Shown here piece by piece: positions 33,342-48,072 of a stretch of 64,000 nt of DNA (its first letter is position 1; every line of letters starts with the position of its first letter). This stretch comes from Viscum album (lineage: Eukaryota > Streptophyta > Magnoliopsida > Santalales > Viscaceae): assembly GCA_963277665.1 (NCBI GenBank), contig OY728123.1, positions 628,740,915-628,804,914 of the forward strand, in the 5' to 3' direction. The notes beneath the pieces are model-generated. The model made no database searches, was not told the DNA's origin, and was given only the letters and a program-made list of their open reading frames with translations. A program made the position numbers and the translations under genes.

Positions 33342-36150
33342 TGTGAACCTACTTTTATTATATGAATATTACTTAAAATTAAAGATAAACAATAAAAAAG
33401 TGTTAAAAACTATTATCCAAAGGTTTAGTGTCTTGGGAAAATTTGGACCAAACATAACATTTACATAATAAAACATAAAATTTATTTAATTCCTTCTCCA
33501 ATATCTACTTAGTGGTCCACATGTAACCCTTAGTATAATTTGTCACCTGAGGATATACATCTAAGAAAGAGGTTAACTAAATGCCCAGTAAGGGGATAAA
33601 TAAGTACATGAATCAATATAACATGGGTTAGAATAATAATCATCATCATAACATGAGAATTAGATCATCATGATAATCCTAAGATAACGTATTAGGTAAA
33701 TTCATTGAATGAGTAAATGCATAATAATGATACATCACATCTTAGTGGTCATGTACAACACATAATTATGAACAAATCTAGCCTCATGTTCATGCATAAC
33801 ATTTGTTCATAATTATAATAACATCATCATTGTGAGAAAATATAGAATCATGTTCATGAATATTTCACGTGATATCATTAGATAAAAAAAATTACCCAAT
33901 GCATTGGAGTTCTATATAATTCTGGTTACACCCATCATATCATAACATTTACGTAATCATTCTTTCTACATAAAACATATAACAATATTTCCATAAAATA
34001 ACACATGGAAAAGAAAATGGATTTGATGAAAATTTAGTAAATAAAACCATCATGAATAAAAATTTGGATCCCCAAAACAAAAAATTAATTACATACTTGG
34101 TATAAGAACCACCAATCTTGAGTGAAGAAGGAAAAAACTCAAGGGAAGTAAAAGAATTGTTTTCATAGAAAGAAGAGCTCTTTGGAAAATATATTTGAAT
34201 TTGACACAAATTTAGATTGTATACATGTATATACTAAAAAATAAAATTTAAATGAAATTTTAAGAACATAGTATAAAAATTTATATCATAGAATATGGAA
34301 TAACCCAATGAAAGGAGTTTGGTTTGAGATTTCCATTAACATATGTTTGAAAAAATAATTCATTTTAATATCCGAGATAACAAATTAGATTAAATAATTA
34401 ATAAATCCAGAACCTACTAAACATTTATTTTAATTATTATAATTTTATTAATTTTTTTTATGGCCATTATAATGAGTTATAGTGTTCAATTTCATTGTTC
34501 AGAAGTGTTCATTTTCTTGATTTTCAGGATCATATCACTTGTATACAACTATAGAAGATCGTGTAAATTGGGGGTAATTAACCAAAATTAAAACTATAAG
34601 TTATTAATGAAATTATAGAATTTTTATGGTATTATATGCTATTTTTTCAATATATGTGAGGATTATTAATTATATTAAAAGTTATTGATAATCATTTAGA
34701 ATAATATTTGCGGTTTTCGATCACAACGAAGTCATTTTGTTTTATATTTTTATATTAGTTATATATGTTAGTTTTAGAAAATAAAAATGGTAATAAAATT
34801 TATTTTATAATTTATTTTAACCATTATAATGGTTTTATGACCAGCCTCGAAAAAGGTAAAATAAAATGGAAACTTTTCATCTCGAAGGTGAAAATTTAAC
34901 ACCCCACAGATGAAGATTTCATTTTTAGAATAAAAGGAATAGGAGAAGATAAATAATGAAGGATTATTACATTAACATAAAAAAATAACAGTATATATAA
35001 GTTGATAGTGTTATCATGCCATTTTTATGAGGTTATTTTTGGATAAAATAATAAAATAAAATAACATGAAAGGAAACTAAAAGAAAATGAAATATAATTT
35101 TAAGTCTTTAACTTCTTCTCCTTGAGAACCTCCTTATAGAAATAAGATGTATTCTATTGTTGAGACCAAAGTCTCTCGGACATGAGAGAGGGACTTAGTA
35201 AGATTAGGTTTTAGAAATTAGACAAGTTTCATATATTTTAAGGTGTGAGGTGAATACTTGGTGAGGTGTGGTATTTATAGGGGAGGAGGGGGGTTCTTTT
35301 TTATTATTTTATTCATTAGTTTATTAGTTTGGCTCAGGACTATGAATAATTTTAACACTATCACTATATATATTAAATAATTAAAGGGGGTTTAATATTA
35401 TAGTTCTTACATCAAAAATGTCTCTATGAATAGATTATTTATCTTATAAAGTATATATATCATAAACTACCATATTTCATTACTCACTAAAAATTTAAAT
35501 ATTTTAGGAAAATTCAAAAACATCACCCTAACCATTTTTCAGTGAATACAATTATATAAATGAACTCCATTTTATGTAGATAATTTTCCAAATATGAAAA
35601 ATTTATTTTTTAATTAAAATCATTTATTATAAAAATATATATTTCTAAATTATAACTGATTTTATGACACATTGAAAATGAAGAAAAGGTCTCATAAAAT
35701 TATCATATAATCATAAGAAAAAAAATATTAATTTATGAATCCATTTTTGAAATAAAAGTTTTAAATAATTATATGAATTAAAAAATTTTAAATAATATTT
35801 TATGTTTTACAAAAAAACCAACACTTACTAAATTATTTTCAAAACATTTATTTACTTATAGTATGATATGATTATATAATATTATCATTTACTAGATATT
35901 AAAATTTTATTTCTACTTTCATAGGTGACGTTACTGTTCTATTCTCCAGATTATTATTCCTAATGTTCATGTGACTATTGCAAGGGTTAAGTTATTATTT
36001 CATCAATATAGGTTCCTTAATTTATTTATATATCACTAATTTCATTCTTTATTTATAAATTGAATATCGAGATCTACATTAAATGTTTGTGTTATGTGAC
36101 ACATAATTATAAAAATTTGAATTATATTTATAAATGTTTAGTTCATTACA
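33342..36150 (-). repeat. Element 2 5' LTR
   Basis: Bounded by the PBS on one side and by minus-strand TGTAATGAAC at 36,150 on the other. It matches the 3' LTR along its length with many substitutions and small indels. The U3 box aagtgaatagtgaaa of related LTRs is seen here in mutated form (plus: tttcattactcact, 35,475-35,488). Confidence 0.9.
35270..35283 (-). promoter_or_regulatory. TATA box of the element 2 5' LTR
   Basis: Minus strand cccctataaatacc, with the same C-rich lead as at 27,281-27,293. In the 5' LTR this would have driven the genomic RNA of element 2. It lies about 870 bases into the LTR. Confidence 0.75.
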
Positions 36151-39100
36151 TTAAATGTGTATTTTGAATAAATTTTTATTATAATGTGAACACTTACTCT
36201 TTAATTCATGATTAGTCAGAAAAGGGTTCATAAAAATGATGGATTTTTTATTTTGATATAGATTCCTCTTAGTTATATATCACATTAATATTAATATTAT
36301 TTTAATTACCTTAAATAAAATATTTTAATTTTCATTAAAGGATTGTTAAAACTGCATTTTTATTTGGGGTAGTAAATTATAATTTTAAAATTTTTCATCA
36401 AGAAGGATTTATTCTATAAGAAATAAAATAGTGTTGATAAATTGGGTAAATAATATTATAATATTGAAGTAAAATAGAATTAATTACATCATAAATGAAT
36501 AATATTAATCTATAAAATGTATTTTTATACTATTACTTATAGAAGACTATTTTTTCATTTTTTTGAGAATAATAGGGAATTGTTGTGCATATTTTTATAA
36601 ATAACATTGTAGTGTTCGGAACAAATGAAATTGAAGTAAATCAGACTACAAAATATCTATCACATCTATTCAAAATAACGAATACAGGTTTAATATATAT
36701 TATTGGGTTTCTAAATGGTGTTAAATAGATTATATAGATATTACTTAATTAGAATCATTATATTCAATGTATGGAAAATAAATTTGAATCTGTTAAACAT
36801 AAATGGAAAATATAGACCATTGGAAATTTATATTAAATTTTTATTCAACATGAGAGAATTCATAACACAAATGAAGTATTTTATTACAATTAATTTTTAT
36901 TAGTTAAATAAATTTAAAAAATCTGGACAATAATAACTATTATATATAAAAAGAGTATATATACTACTAATCCTTTAACATATAATTTAATAAGAATATA
37001 TATAATATTTTTGACATTTTCTAATCAATAATATTAATTTTTTAATAATTATTTTAATATATTAGAATAGGATATCAAAAAGAGTCATATTACAAGTGTG
37101 GGAGAAAATCAATCAGATAAAAAACAGATATTTGGTCTTAGTGGTGTTTCCATTTCATACTAATGCTTGAAAAAAACATGTATGTATCATTTTACTATAA
37201 AGATATTGTTTATTGCATTTATTAAATGTGTAAATTAAGAAAACATTGAATATGAATTTTTTATTTAACGTAAATTTTTTGAGAAATATAATACTTATTG
37301 TTTCTTTTAATTTTTATAGTGAATGAAAATTATCAAGATATTATACTTCATTTATAATCGAAAGTGAAAAAAAATCTTTTTAAGGTATGATTACATTAAA
37401 AAAATTTAATAAAATAACACAATAATAAATGATTTTTTATTCTTGTCTAAGAAACATGTTAAATTGTTTATAATATTTTTATCAAAAAAGGTAGTATATT
37501 CTATTAGAAATGATATAGGTCCAACACCCATTATTTAAATAATTTAATAATTTTCATTAACGTTTCTATTAGTTATATTAAAATTAATCTTTGTATAGGG
37601 TGATAAAAGGATATTGAAAAGGTTTTCTATTATTGGTTGTTATTTCCTCACCGATTAATATTCAATACCATCCATTATTATTACTAGTTTATTTATTATA
37701 TTTTTTAAAAACTTCATTACATTAGGATTTTTGTTTTAATAATAATTAAAAATTATACTATTTATATATTTAAAAATTATTAGTGGTATCACAACATACC
37801 TGAGTTAATGACATTACCCAATAGACCAGTCCTAAAAATAGTGGTCCATACATAAATAATACAAAATAATAATTTAAATAAATATCTTTATTTTTAACCA
37901 TATATATACCTATATGCATTAAAGATATTGAAACTAATGTTTTTATTGTTCTTTTGAAAAGTTTTTCACCCATGTGGTAAAACCAACATCTAGAGATGTT
38001 CGAATCTCATTGAGATATGACTTATCATCTAATAATAAAATATTCAATTATAATGGGTTATTAATGAAATATAATAAAAACATTTATTAAATATTACAAA
38101 ATAATTTGATCACCATATTATACATGTGACTAGACTCCATTATATTACACAAGTTAATGGTTCATTATACAGTCTCCAAGAGTCTCCAAGTAAGAATGAT
38201 AGAAGATGGTAATCTTTTATTCCTTCCTCTATTTAAAATAGATTTATAGGTAATCCAAGTGTGTATTTTCACCATGATACAAAAGTTATTACTCTGTAAA
38301 AATATTTTCTTCAACAACAGTTATATGTTAAATGAAAACAGATGAATCATAGCTTCATTCAAATGATCAACTCCCATATTCATTACATAAATATTCTAGC
38401 TGACTTTTCTCAACATGGAAATCTCAAAAAAAACAAATTACCACTAAAAATTCAAACTAGGATTATAGAAATAATATTTCATCTCTGTTATTCATCTACT
38501 GTATAAGATGGCTAATATAGGTTATCCCTTTTTAATTTTTAATTTTTTTATACCAAACAGGTATTAAAAAAAATATTGTCTAATAGTATTTCTTGTTTCT
38601 TTATTTAGTATGTTGTGGGTCTTCCTGTATCTACATAAAGATTCTATACTCTCTAGACACAGAAATAATTTCAATGAGCACACTATTAGTAACAAATTAT
38701 TTTTTTTACTTATATTATTCCTTAATATTATCAATATCATATGCAATGGAAGATGTGTTAAATTTATCCAGTCATTTATATTATTATTAAATATAGTTCA
38801 TTTGAAATTTTTATATATTTCAAAAATTTGTAATATAAAATAACCACTTAAGGTTACCCATGATATTTTGTGCATACTTATAAAATAAAATGATGTTGTA
38901 AAAATATAGTCAATTACTTCCACAAAAATGTATCCATAAATATTTAATATAATAATAATCTTTCTTTATTTCAACATCCTCATTCTTGGTACAATAGACT
39001 TACAATTTCATCTTCATAGAAGCTCTCCCATAACAAAATTTTTAAGTATTTCACTAAATATAGAAGATTAAAATGTATGGTAACTCCCATGTTGCTTGAT

Positions 39101-42100
39101 TTATTCCATTAAAAAACTATATAGTTCTCATCCTGATTCTATACATAACAATAATAACTCAACCATATCCACTTATTTATCAAATGAAATTCCTTTAATC
39201 AAAATTATTTTTCATTTTAACTGAACATAAATAATAGAGATGGGACCATAATACATTTCATTTCCAGATTAATGAAATTATATAGACAACTCATTTCAAG
39301 TTAAAATTAGTCTCAGAGGTTCATATTCCACAATATTATTCGTACATAAATATCATCGTTCACAATGATTAAGTCTTTGATAAAAAAAGTCAAGAAACTG
39401 TTTGACATTATTTTAATTTTACTTTAATACCCATGATGTTTCTACTTCTTTATCAAGTGACTCAACCAATTAATCTTTTAATATTGATGTCATTTTCGTC
39501 TCATTCTTGGATTATTAATTAAATAACCTCATTATATTTGGAATTTAAATGCATTGTATCAAAAAAATTATAAAATTTAATTTAGAAATAATAAATATGG
39601 AAACTAAATTCAAGATATTTAAATGTGTCCTAAATTCTTATTGCATTAATATTCTTCTCAATATCTTAAATATTATCTCCTTTAAACTTATTAGTTTTGA
39701 TAAGACACAATTTGAGGTGTTTGTGATGTTTAATTCCATAATTTTCATATTTGGAAACTTGAATACTTATTCTTGAATCTAAAGTTTTCAATATGAATCA
39801 GATTTTAATTTTCACTATGTGTTGAAAGTTATAGTAGAAGAAATTATGTGTATTCCTATATTGATATTGTTTATTCAGACACAAATCTTGTATACACATA
39901 AAAATTGATGGTTATAATTAACTAGATGGTTCTTACATGAAATTTTATGTTTTATAAGTAGGATAGAATTTATTCATAGATTGAACTATATGATCCTTAA
40001 ATATAAGTAGGATTATATTTACAACAAGGAATAATGATTCTCACATATCTTGTCATTTCCCATTATAACAATGTATACTAGTTGAGGAGCTATTTATGAT
40101 CTATAGGGAGATGACTCCTACAAAGTATGAGATTGGTGAAATATCTATGACATAAAAATTCTCGAATAACTAAAATCGTGTCAAGGCTTCATTAAATGAC
40201 TTGTTCCAATATCCACTCTTCTCATGACTTTATACAAAGATTATTTGACATAATATTCTTCATCATTCCTATGTTGAGCATAATGGATTGATTCTAAAAA
40301 TTTTCCACAACATTGGATTTATTTTCATAGCTTCACTAGTTTAGATCACCTATATCACTTACCAACTATGATATGTTGTACATATTATCTTTTATACATA
40401 GTTTTAATGTTAGACTCATTTTTCCAATTATCACTTCTATTAAGTGTTTCTCACCGACCAACCTACTGCATTCTTATTCACCCAAATACAAGTGTATCCT
40501 TCCCTCTTCCTCTTCCAATATGAATTAGAATCTCATTTTCCTGTAAAATGTAATCCAAATATTTATTGCTAAACACACATTTAAATAGTAAAAATTTTAA
40601 AAAAATAAATTCAGTCATCAAAAATAAAATGGTGCTTAAATATCACCATTTTTATTTGTTATCAATTCCAAATTTTCTTCCAATTTAAAGTTACCTTTTA
40701 TACCCTATTTTTTAATAAATGAAAGCGATGGAAAAGTTTTCTGGAACACAGTGACATTTAAAGGTGTCTTCAATGAGTCTTCCCTTAAAAAATTAACACT
40801 TGCTGTTTTTGGAATTCATCTTCTACCAGTATTACTTTAATCAACATTAAAATTTCTCCATCAATACATGAGAGAAGGATTGTATCACATTTTTCATAGG
40901 ATTGTTCCTTAAAAAATCTATTTTTCTTATCCCATTGAATAATATAAGAGATGTTAACATAGAAAACAATTTTATTCATTTACACACATCAATATGGAAG
41001 AAAAACAAAATTTTAATCATTAGGGCCTCCTCAAACTGATTCTCAATAACATCCATGATCATTTACTCACATTCACATTTAAAAAGTCAATTTCATTTAT
41101 GTATTCACCAATGTTGTTAGATAAAAACATGTCTCTTATAATGATAACATATATTTGTTAAAATAAAGATGGGATAATGAAAACATTACTTCTTATAAAC
41201 TTTGAAGGGGTTTTACAAATTTCTTGATTCAAGTAGAATAAAATTCATCTCATGTATTTTGGTAATTTTAGTATCTCATCCTCTTTGGAAGGTCTATACA
41301 TTTCATCACATTGAAATCCCATTTATGTAATAATAAGAAAGAATGTATATTAATGAGGTAAATCATCTAAAAACTCCTCAAACTATGGAATGGGTATAAT
41401 AAATATTTATCAACCCAACAATGAATTTTATTGAAGGTATAATATTTCTCTAAAACATAATGATTACTAAATATTTGGGTTTACAAATTTCTCACCATGG
41501 GGAAGCATGTTGCCCTTTTCTCATTATCTTATAATCTTAGTTGGATTGTCTTAAATTACTTTTTGAATTTCAAGATGTTCCCTCATTTACTGATTGTATA
41601 TATTATTACTATTTTCAAATTGATCTATATATATGTTTAGACACTCCTTATACATATGATGTGATTTATGTTTGTGTACGGTATGTAGTTTTTCATCATC
41701 CTTCATGATGGAAGGATACACTGGTTCTTTCCCTTTATTCATAAATAATTATTCTTTTTAAGGAGTTCACTTGTTTCACTTGTTAGAATGTTGTTCTAAC
41801 TTCATCCACCTCCAACACATAGTTTAATCCACTTTAACAATTCTTTTTTCAGAAAAATAATCAATATATCCAAAATTATGGTTAACCACTAATCCTCTCT
41901 TATAATATCTATCATGGATGAATTAATTTCTGGATTTTGGTATTCTCGTTTGTTTTTTATTTTTATTTCCATCATATAGTGTACCATTATGTGTCCATTC
42001 TCTATATTATAGAATAACTTCTTCCAGGTAGTTTGAAAATATTGGATAAAATTCTATATTAACTTCTTGGGATTATTTAAATCATATTAATTATTTTAAA

Positions 42101-45100
42101 TATATACCAAGGCATGCATATTTTTCTTCCAATTCTTTTCCTTCTATTATGTTCATTTCATCTCATAATCTTGAAATTTGGAATGAGTTAGTAGATTCCA
42201 CCACTCATCAAATGGGTCGATGGTGTCATAATAAGTGATTCTTGTTATTTTTACGGTTTTGGTCATGGTTTAATATTCAAACCATATAAATTTTTTACTA
42301 AGGATAATTAAAATCTTATACTGGGTAGTATATGAGTATTTTTTTAGAAAACATTCTCTTTCTTAATTTTACCTATATTAGTGATGATGTGTGTGGGGAT
42401 ACCATTAATCTGGTAGTTGATATTTCACAATATTATTTGGATAAAATTTTCATAGTTATATCTATATAACAAAGGAGAAATAGATTTGGGTATTGGATTG
42501 TGGTGGTCAAATGAGGTCAACACAATTGGTAACTCAGTGGTGGGAAATTTAGTAAATAAACTGGTTGAGTAATTGGGATTATGAAATCAAGGTATCAATG
42601 GTAAGTATGATGATATATATATATATTGTAGAGTGTGTCCTTCGGTTATAATTGGTGTCTCATAAGTAATGTAGTGTCCTTGAAAACATTTGATCAAGAT
42701 ATACATCAATTAATCAACAAGGAATCTATGGTTCATCATAAACATGTGATGTTAATCTAGTGTATATTACATTATATACATTTGATTGCATGAAATATGC
42801 TTAAAGTGGGCCATCATTGAAGAGTTAATTAATTTATTGGACACTAAAATATTGTCTATCAGAATTTTGTGAGTAGTGTGTGTTATAGGATACCAATCAA
42901 CACATTCTAAGCGTAATTGAGTACCTGTACACAATTATTAACCAAAAATGGTTATTAATAGGATAATCAAAAAACATTAAGACTATAACCTGAGGGGTAT
43001 CTTATATGGTTAGTTTTACTAGTTACTATAAGTTTTGATATGTTGTGTCCATTGATATGATGTGAATTTGGAGTGAACATATCACACCACATAATTGAAA
43101 AATTTGTAATTATGTGTTTAATAAGAATTATTTCATATTCATACATTCCAATGATATTTTTGGTAGATAGGTTTATAAAATTCATAAAATAGTTAAATAA
43201 AAGGTTTACAATTTCACACAATGTAAAATTTTTCCATAAAATTAAATTCCCAAATATAAAACCATGATTCATTCATATAACTTTAACTTCATTTTGGAAG
43301 ATATATCATAGAAAAATGATTTACTTATATATAGAATCTAAAAATCCATATATCATGTGAAAAAATTTTAAAATATTTATGATCATAATAATATGTATAA
43401 CAATTATTAAAATAAATTACACATGTTAGTTAAGTAAATGATATGAAAATAAAAAAAAACCTTTTTCATAATAAACATTGTCAGTATAAATACACCATCC
43501 CCCTATGTTAAAATTAACCCTTTTCTGAAGAAAAAAATTAAAAAAAATAGAAGGAATATAAGAAACATGAATTAATACTAATAAATAATAATAAAAATAA
43601 TTACAAACTATGAAAAGGCCCTTTTAATGGGGGTAACCTTATCAATTTTTAAAAAAATTGTCCCTAGAGACTAAATATTTACCCAATGCATTGTTGGGAT
43701 ATATCTTGGGATAACTCATTATATTATATAATTCCCTTGAAAGATATCATTAAAAAAATCTGTAATCTGGAAATATGTCATTGTAATATCATTACCAACA
43801 CATTTTAATTTTTAAGAAAAAACATGTTCTATTTTCTTATGAAAATAAAAAAATATCCCATTAATTTGATAACTGTTAAAATAATAAATTACTTTAAAAA
43901 TGAGAATGTAATTTTAATTTAAAATCCATGTAAATTTTTTTACTATAAAATATATTAATAATGATTTTGATAATGAAAAAATCCCATCATGTTGAAAACA
44001 TTAAATATATAATTTTGAGATATTCTGATGAATTTCAAAATTGCATGTATAAAACAAAATTAATAATATTATTTTTAAATATTTTTATATAATGTAATAA
44101 ATTTAAATTAACAATTCATTTTTCATACAACTAATAACACTTAAAAGAATATGGATCTTGAAGATAAAATATTTTGAAAGGAAAATATTAAAACCAAATT
44201 TTAATTAAAAAAATTAACTACATTGACTAGAATGTCACTCAAGACATAAGAGGTTATCTATCTCAAATTTGAATTATGTGAGACTTATTTATATTATAAT
44301 CTATGTTTTCAAATAGTTTAAATATTATCGCATATTATTTTTTATCAATTTTATCATACATTTCAGGATACTCAATATTTTTTTTATTCTACCTCGCAAG
44401 TGGTTTTAATTCAAATGATATAGAGTATATAAGGTGTTTTTGTGACTCAAATCCTTTTCATATTTCAGAATCACTCATTTGTATCAAAAATATCTTGATT
44501 TTTATCTTGATTTTTTGTTTTATATATACATTTCTTTCTTTTGAAGACATTTATTTTCATTGATATCATATTTTTTTATTAAATACCCTGTATAGTAAAA
44601 TCATTACACCAGAATAAATAACTACCATTCATCTTAACCAATATTTTTTACCTGGTCCATATCTTTATTATATCCAAATTTTTGATATCCTCAAAGCGAA
44701 TAATATATTGATCATTTCAAATTATTATAATAATTTTCATTACCCCTTCAAAAAGTAATACATTATACTATTTTTATGATTTGGGTTTTCAATTAATGGT
44801 TTTTTTAAAATTCCCCATATTTTTTACAGTATTTATCTATATTCAATAAAGTAATTTATTAATGTTTATTTTGAAATAGTACATGTTTTATTATTTTTTC
44901 AACTCTATTTTTTAAAAACAAAATCTCGAAGTATCGTATATCATTTTCATTTTTTGAATGTGTTGAAAATATTATTTATAAATTTTTTATTTGGGAATAA
45001 CAATTTATGCAACCATTTTCATTAATTTGAAACATTCACTATAGGATTTCATTGTTTTAAAAAAATGATTTTTAAATGATTTACAAAATATTTCTTTTAA

Positions 45101-48072
45101 AATGTTTTCAAAATATAGAGGATATTTTTTATTTCCTATGAAATTATCTCAAAAGTGGATAAATGTTTTTTTTAAACAAGTCATTGTCTAGTGACATATC
45201 TTATATTTGATTGAATATATTATACAAATGTATTAATCCAGCTTATTTTTCAAGATGAATAATCTATTTTCCAACCATTTCGATGATTGATCCATCACTA
45301 TATTTTTCTTACCTAATTATTTACTATATATTATCAAAATATTTCAATAGATGCATTTTCTTTCTGACTACGCTATTTGTGATTCATTTGGTCGAAATTC
45401 GTTCATCGGGATACCATAAATTAATTTAATTGAGGAAATTAATAAATTAACCATATACCCTTTATCTAATATGGTTAAAATACCATATTAAATTTTATCT
45501 TGACTAAATGGTATTTTCCTATGTAGTTACTTTAGGTCATTACATACTAATTTATTTTCCAAGGGTTTACCATGTTATGATTGCTAATGGAATTTTTTAT
45601 GATCTCATTAGGAAAATATGAATGAATCCAATATTCATTACAGTGGTTATTTATTATGTGTTTAATGAAACCCTTTTTCATTCTATATTTTCTTTAATAT
45701 ATAAATATAAATGATTAATATTTGGAATGATTTAGGGAAATCGTTTTATTTTAATGGTTTTGTTATAATATGATAATAGAATAATTTCATGTGGAACTCA
45801 AAATTATGATTTATAACTGGTGGTGTTCTATATCTCCCTCTAATTCAATTGATTAAATTTTATATATCCTTAGATGAGTACTCACAAGTACCATTTTTTT
45901 TCTCATAAGAGTTAAAATTGATAGTGTGTATTATGAATGTTATTTCCCTTATACTATGGTTCGTACCATATGTGTAAGATTATTCATATTTTTTACTTAT
46001 TTTGTAGAATATGTTACAATATCATGTCAGGATTTTTTACTCACTTGATTGATTAATTTCTTATTTTATTACAACCTTTATATAAAAATTTATGTCCAAA
46101 GGATTATTGGGTTTCAAATTTCTCACATATCATGATTTTACCCACATGATCATCTTATTATCACTAATTATATTTTATTCTTAACTCTTATGTTTACCCA
46201 AAATGTGAATATGATATCCCACACTATTATATTTCCATTTTCCTACTATATGACGTTTCAAAAACATATAAAATATATACAAAAATTTCTAATGTAGGGA
46301 ATTTATGAGAGTTTCTCAATACATTCTATGGATTCGGACGTTGTTAATATAATGGTAAAATTTACATTAGTTGAAAAAAATGATCATTTTTATTTAATGT
46401 ATGTACAAATTAACTAAAGCAAAAAAAATAAAAGGTATTGTGAATGTATTTGAATGTAATAGTTATTTCATGTAATTACATGACTGATTTTTATGGGTTG
46501 TCAAAGTTGTTATGGGATCAGGTTTTATATAATATTGAAAATTGTTATGTTATTGATTAAGGAAAATTTGGGAGTTCAAAATTTTCATTAATATTTTCTA
46601 ATTTATAGTTTATCCTTATTTAAATGTTATCAATAACACTTTAGGTCAGTTTAGAGAATATTTTGGGGATTAGGATATGAGAACCATCGTAAAAATATTA
46701 ATAATTAAATACAACTTGAAATATTTTTAATGTAAATATTGTATGGATTTCTTAAAAACGAAATAAATGTCTTGAAATTGGAAAGGGGATGCAGGCTCTA
46801 TGAACATTATAAATTGGGGAAATAACCCTGAATATTATGTGTTTTTTATTAACTCAATGTTGACCTGGTGTAAAAGAAAGAATCCTAACTTTTCACCTTA
46901 CTATACTCCCCAATGTGATATTTTTTGTTTGATTATAGCATATGTACAAAGTACTATAAAGAATTAATTTCCTAGAAAATTTAATGGATTAGATTAATAT
47001 ATATGAGAAAACAAAACCCAAGATAACTTAGTTAGAAGCAAGAGAGTTATAAATACCCTATAAATAACATGATAGAAATAAATGTATCATTGTTTGAAAT
47101 AAAAGTAAATTACGAAACAAAGACATAGTATTAAACATTTATATTCCTATAAATTAATTATTTTGGATACTCTCATAAGTATTTTGGTTTTAGTATTTGG
47201 TTAAAATAGGATCCTGAGGTTGATGTAGGGAAATTTATGTATCTAAAAATCTATATGTGTTATATCTTAATATGGGAGAATAGTCAAATAGTTGAGAATT
47301 ATTGTACATTCTTATAATCTAAAAATGGTGAGTTTTTTATTATTATATACTGTAGTGATTTTCATATCATAATAGTAATTAATTTTTCTTAATCATATTT
47401 ATTTTTAATATTGAGTAATATTTATCAATGGTATTTTGGTATAATGGTTATGTGAAACATCTAATGATTTTTATTCAGTAATTGTTGAATTAAATGTCCT
47501 GAAACATTTTTAAATAGAATAGTTATCATAGAACATTGATCGTATAAAATGTTATATTTTTTGGGGATAACTATTAGAGAAAACATTATTTAGGTATAGA
47601 TTACTCTAATTATTTAAATATACTTGATGATGAGGTAACAATTGTTTGATTGATTTTGAAAAGTAAGTTATATAGTATTGGAATTGATTATAGATTTAAT
47701 GAAAAGGTGATCCATGAAATTTTTGGTGAATCATATATCATTTTTTTGATTATTGTATATATTCTGTAGTGTTTGATTTAGTGAACTGGTGTCTACTAAA
47801 ATTTAATGATTAATAAATAATTTAATTCTTGTAATAATATAAGATTTCAATTAAATTTTATAAATAGGAGGTATAGATAGATTTATAAAATTTTGGCATA
47901 GAACAATCATTTAATACATAAATAATAAATCCATTTAGAGGAATATTAAATATATCTAATTGTATCACACACCCTATAAAAATAAATGTCTTGGATACTT
48001 ATTCACTAGATACATGAACATTTATTTATGTAAAAAAAATTAACTTTGTTAACTTTCCACTCTTATTTTACC
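36151..48072. other. Long AT-rich stretch without an assignable gene
   Basis: I read the open frames on both strands and could not place any in a known family. Among them are 42,967-43,272 (minus, 101 codons), 44,303-44,563 (plus, 86 codons), 39,549-39,776 (plus) and 37,770-37,973 (minus). Parts look LTR-like: 46,880-46,960 has a 'cactccccaatg…ttttttgtttgattatag' run that resembles the R/U5 end of gypsy LTRs. A hydrophilic minus-strand reading at 41,480-41,741 is described separately. No gypsy RT, protease or integrase signature was found. Confidence 0.45.
41480..41741 (-). pseudogene. Possible coding remnant of unknown family
   Basis: From an ATG at 41,741 the minus strand is open for 50 codons with many Lys, His and Glu: GKEPVYPSIMKDDEKLHTVH, then KECLNIYIDQFENSNN. 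After one stop the same frame goes on with MREHLEIQKVI and, past another stop, DNPTKIIR and GNMLPHGEKFVNPNI. The stops sit where a single CAA/CAG to TAA/TAG change would create them. This is unlike the Phe/Ile/Leu-rich chance frames elsewhere. I do not recognise the protein, and the case rests on composition only. Confidence 0.2.

Larger units (their letters stand above)
25350..36150 (-). mobile_element. Element 2: Ty3/gypsy chromodomain retrotransposon, minus strand, complete outline
   Basis: The element has two LTRs of nearly equal length (25,350-28,165 and 33,342-36,150; 2,816 and 2,809 bases), a PBS at 33,336-33,326, gag, PR, RT, RNase H, INT with chromodomain, and a polypurine tract at 28,180-28,166. 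The LTRs are plainly homologous over their full span but much diverged, so the insertion is old. The bases flanking the two LTRs (aatat and ttaaa) are not a target duplication. The chromodomain marks it as a chromovirus. Gag carries a later insertion of CACTA-like and tRNA-like DNA. Every coding domain has stops. Confidence 0.9.

Noticed and set aside
42180..42310. Ty1/copia RT remnant on the minus strand (KNLYGL resembling the conserved KALYGLKQAPRAW)
   Set aside because: Neither the upstream LDVKxAFLxG block nor the downstream YVDD region could be found, so a six-residue match is not enough.
42617..42636. TA microsatellite as a possible regulatory site
   Set aside because: Simple repeats of this kind are expected in such AT-rich DNA and no gene is linked to it.
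42967..43272. A 101-codon minus-strand gene
   Set aside because: No motif, AT-driven composition and no supporting neighbours. It is the longest frame of the 36-48 kb stretch, so it may deserve a database search, but nothing in the sequence supports a call.
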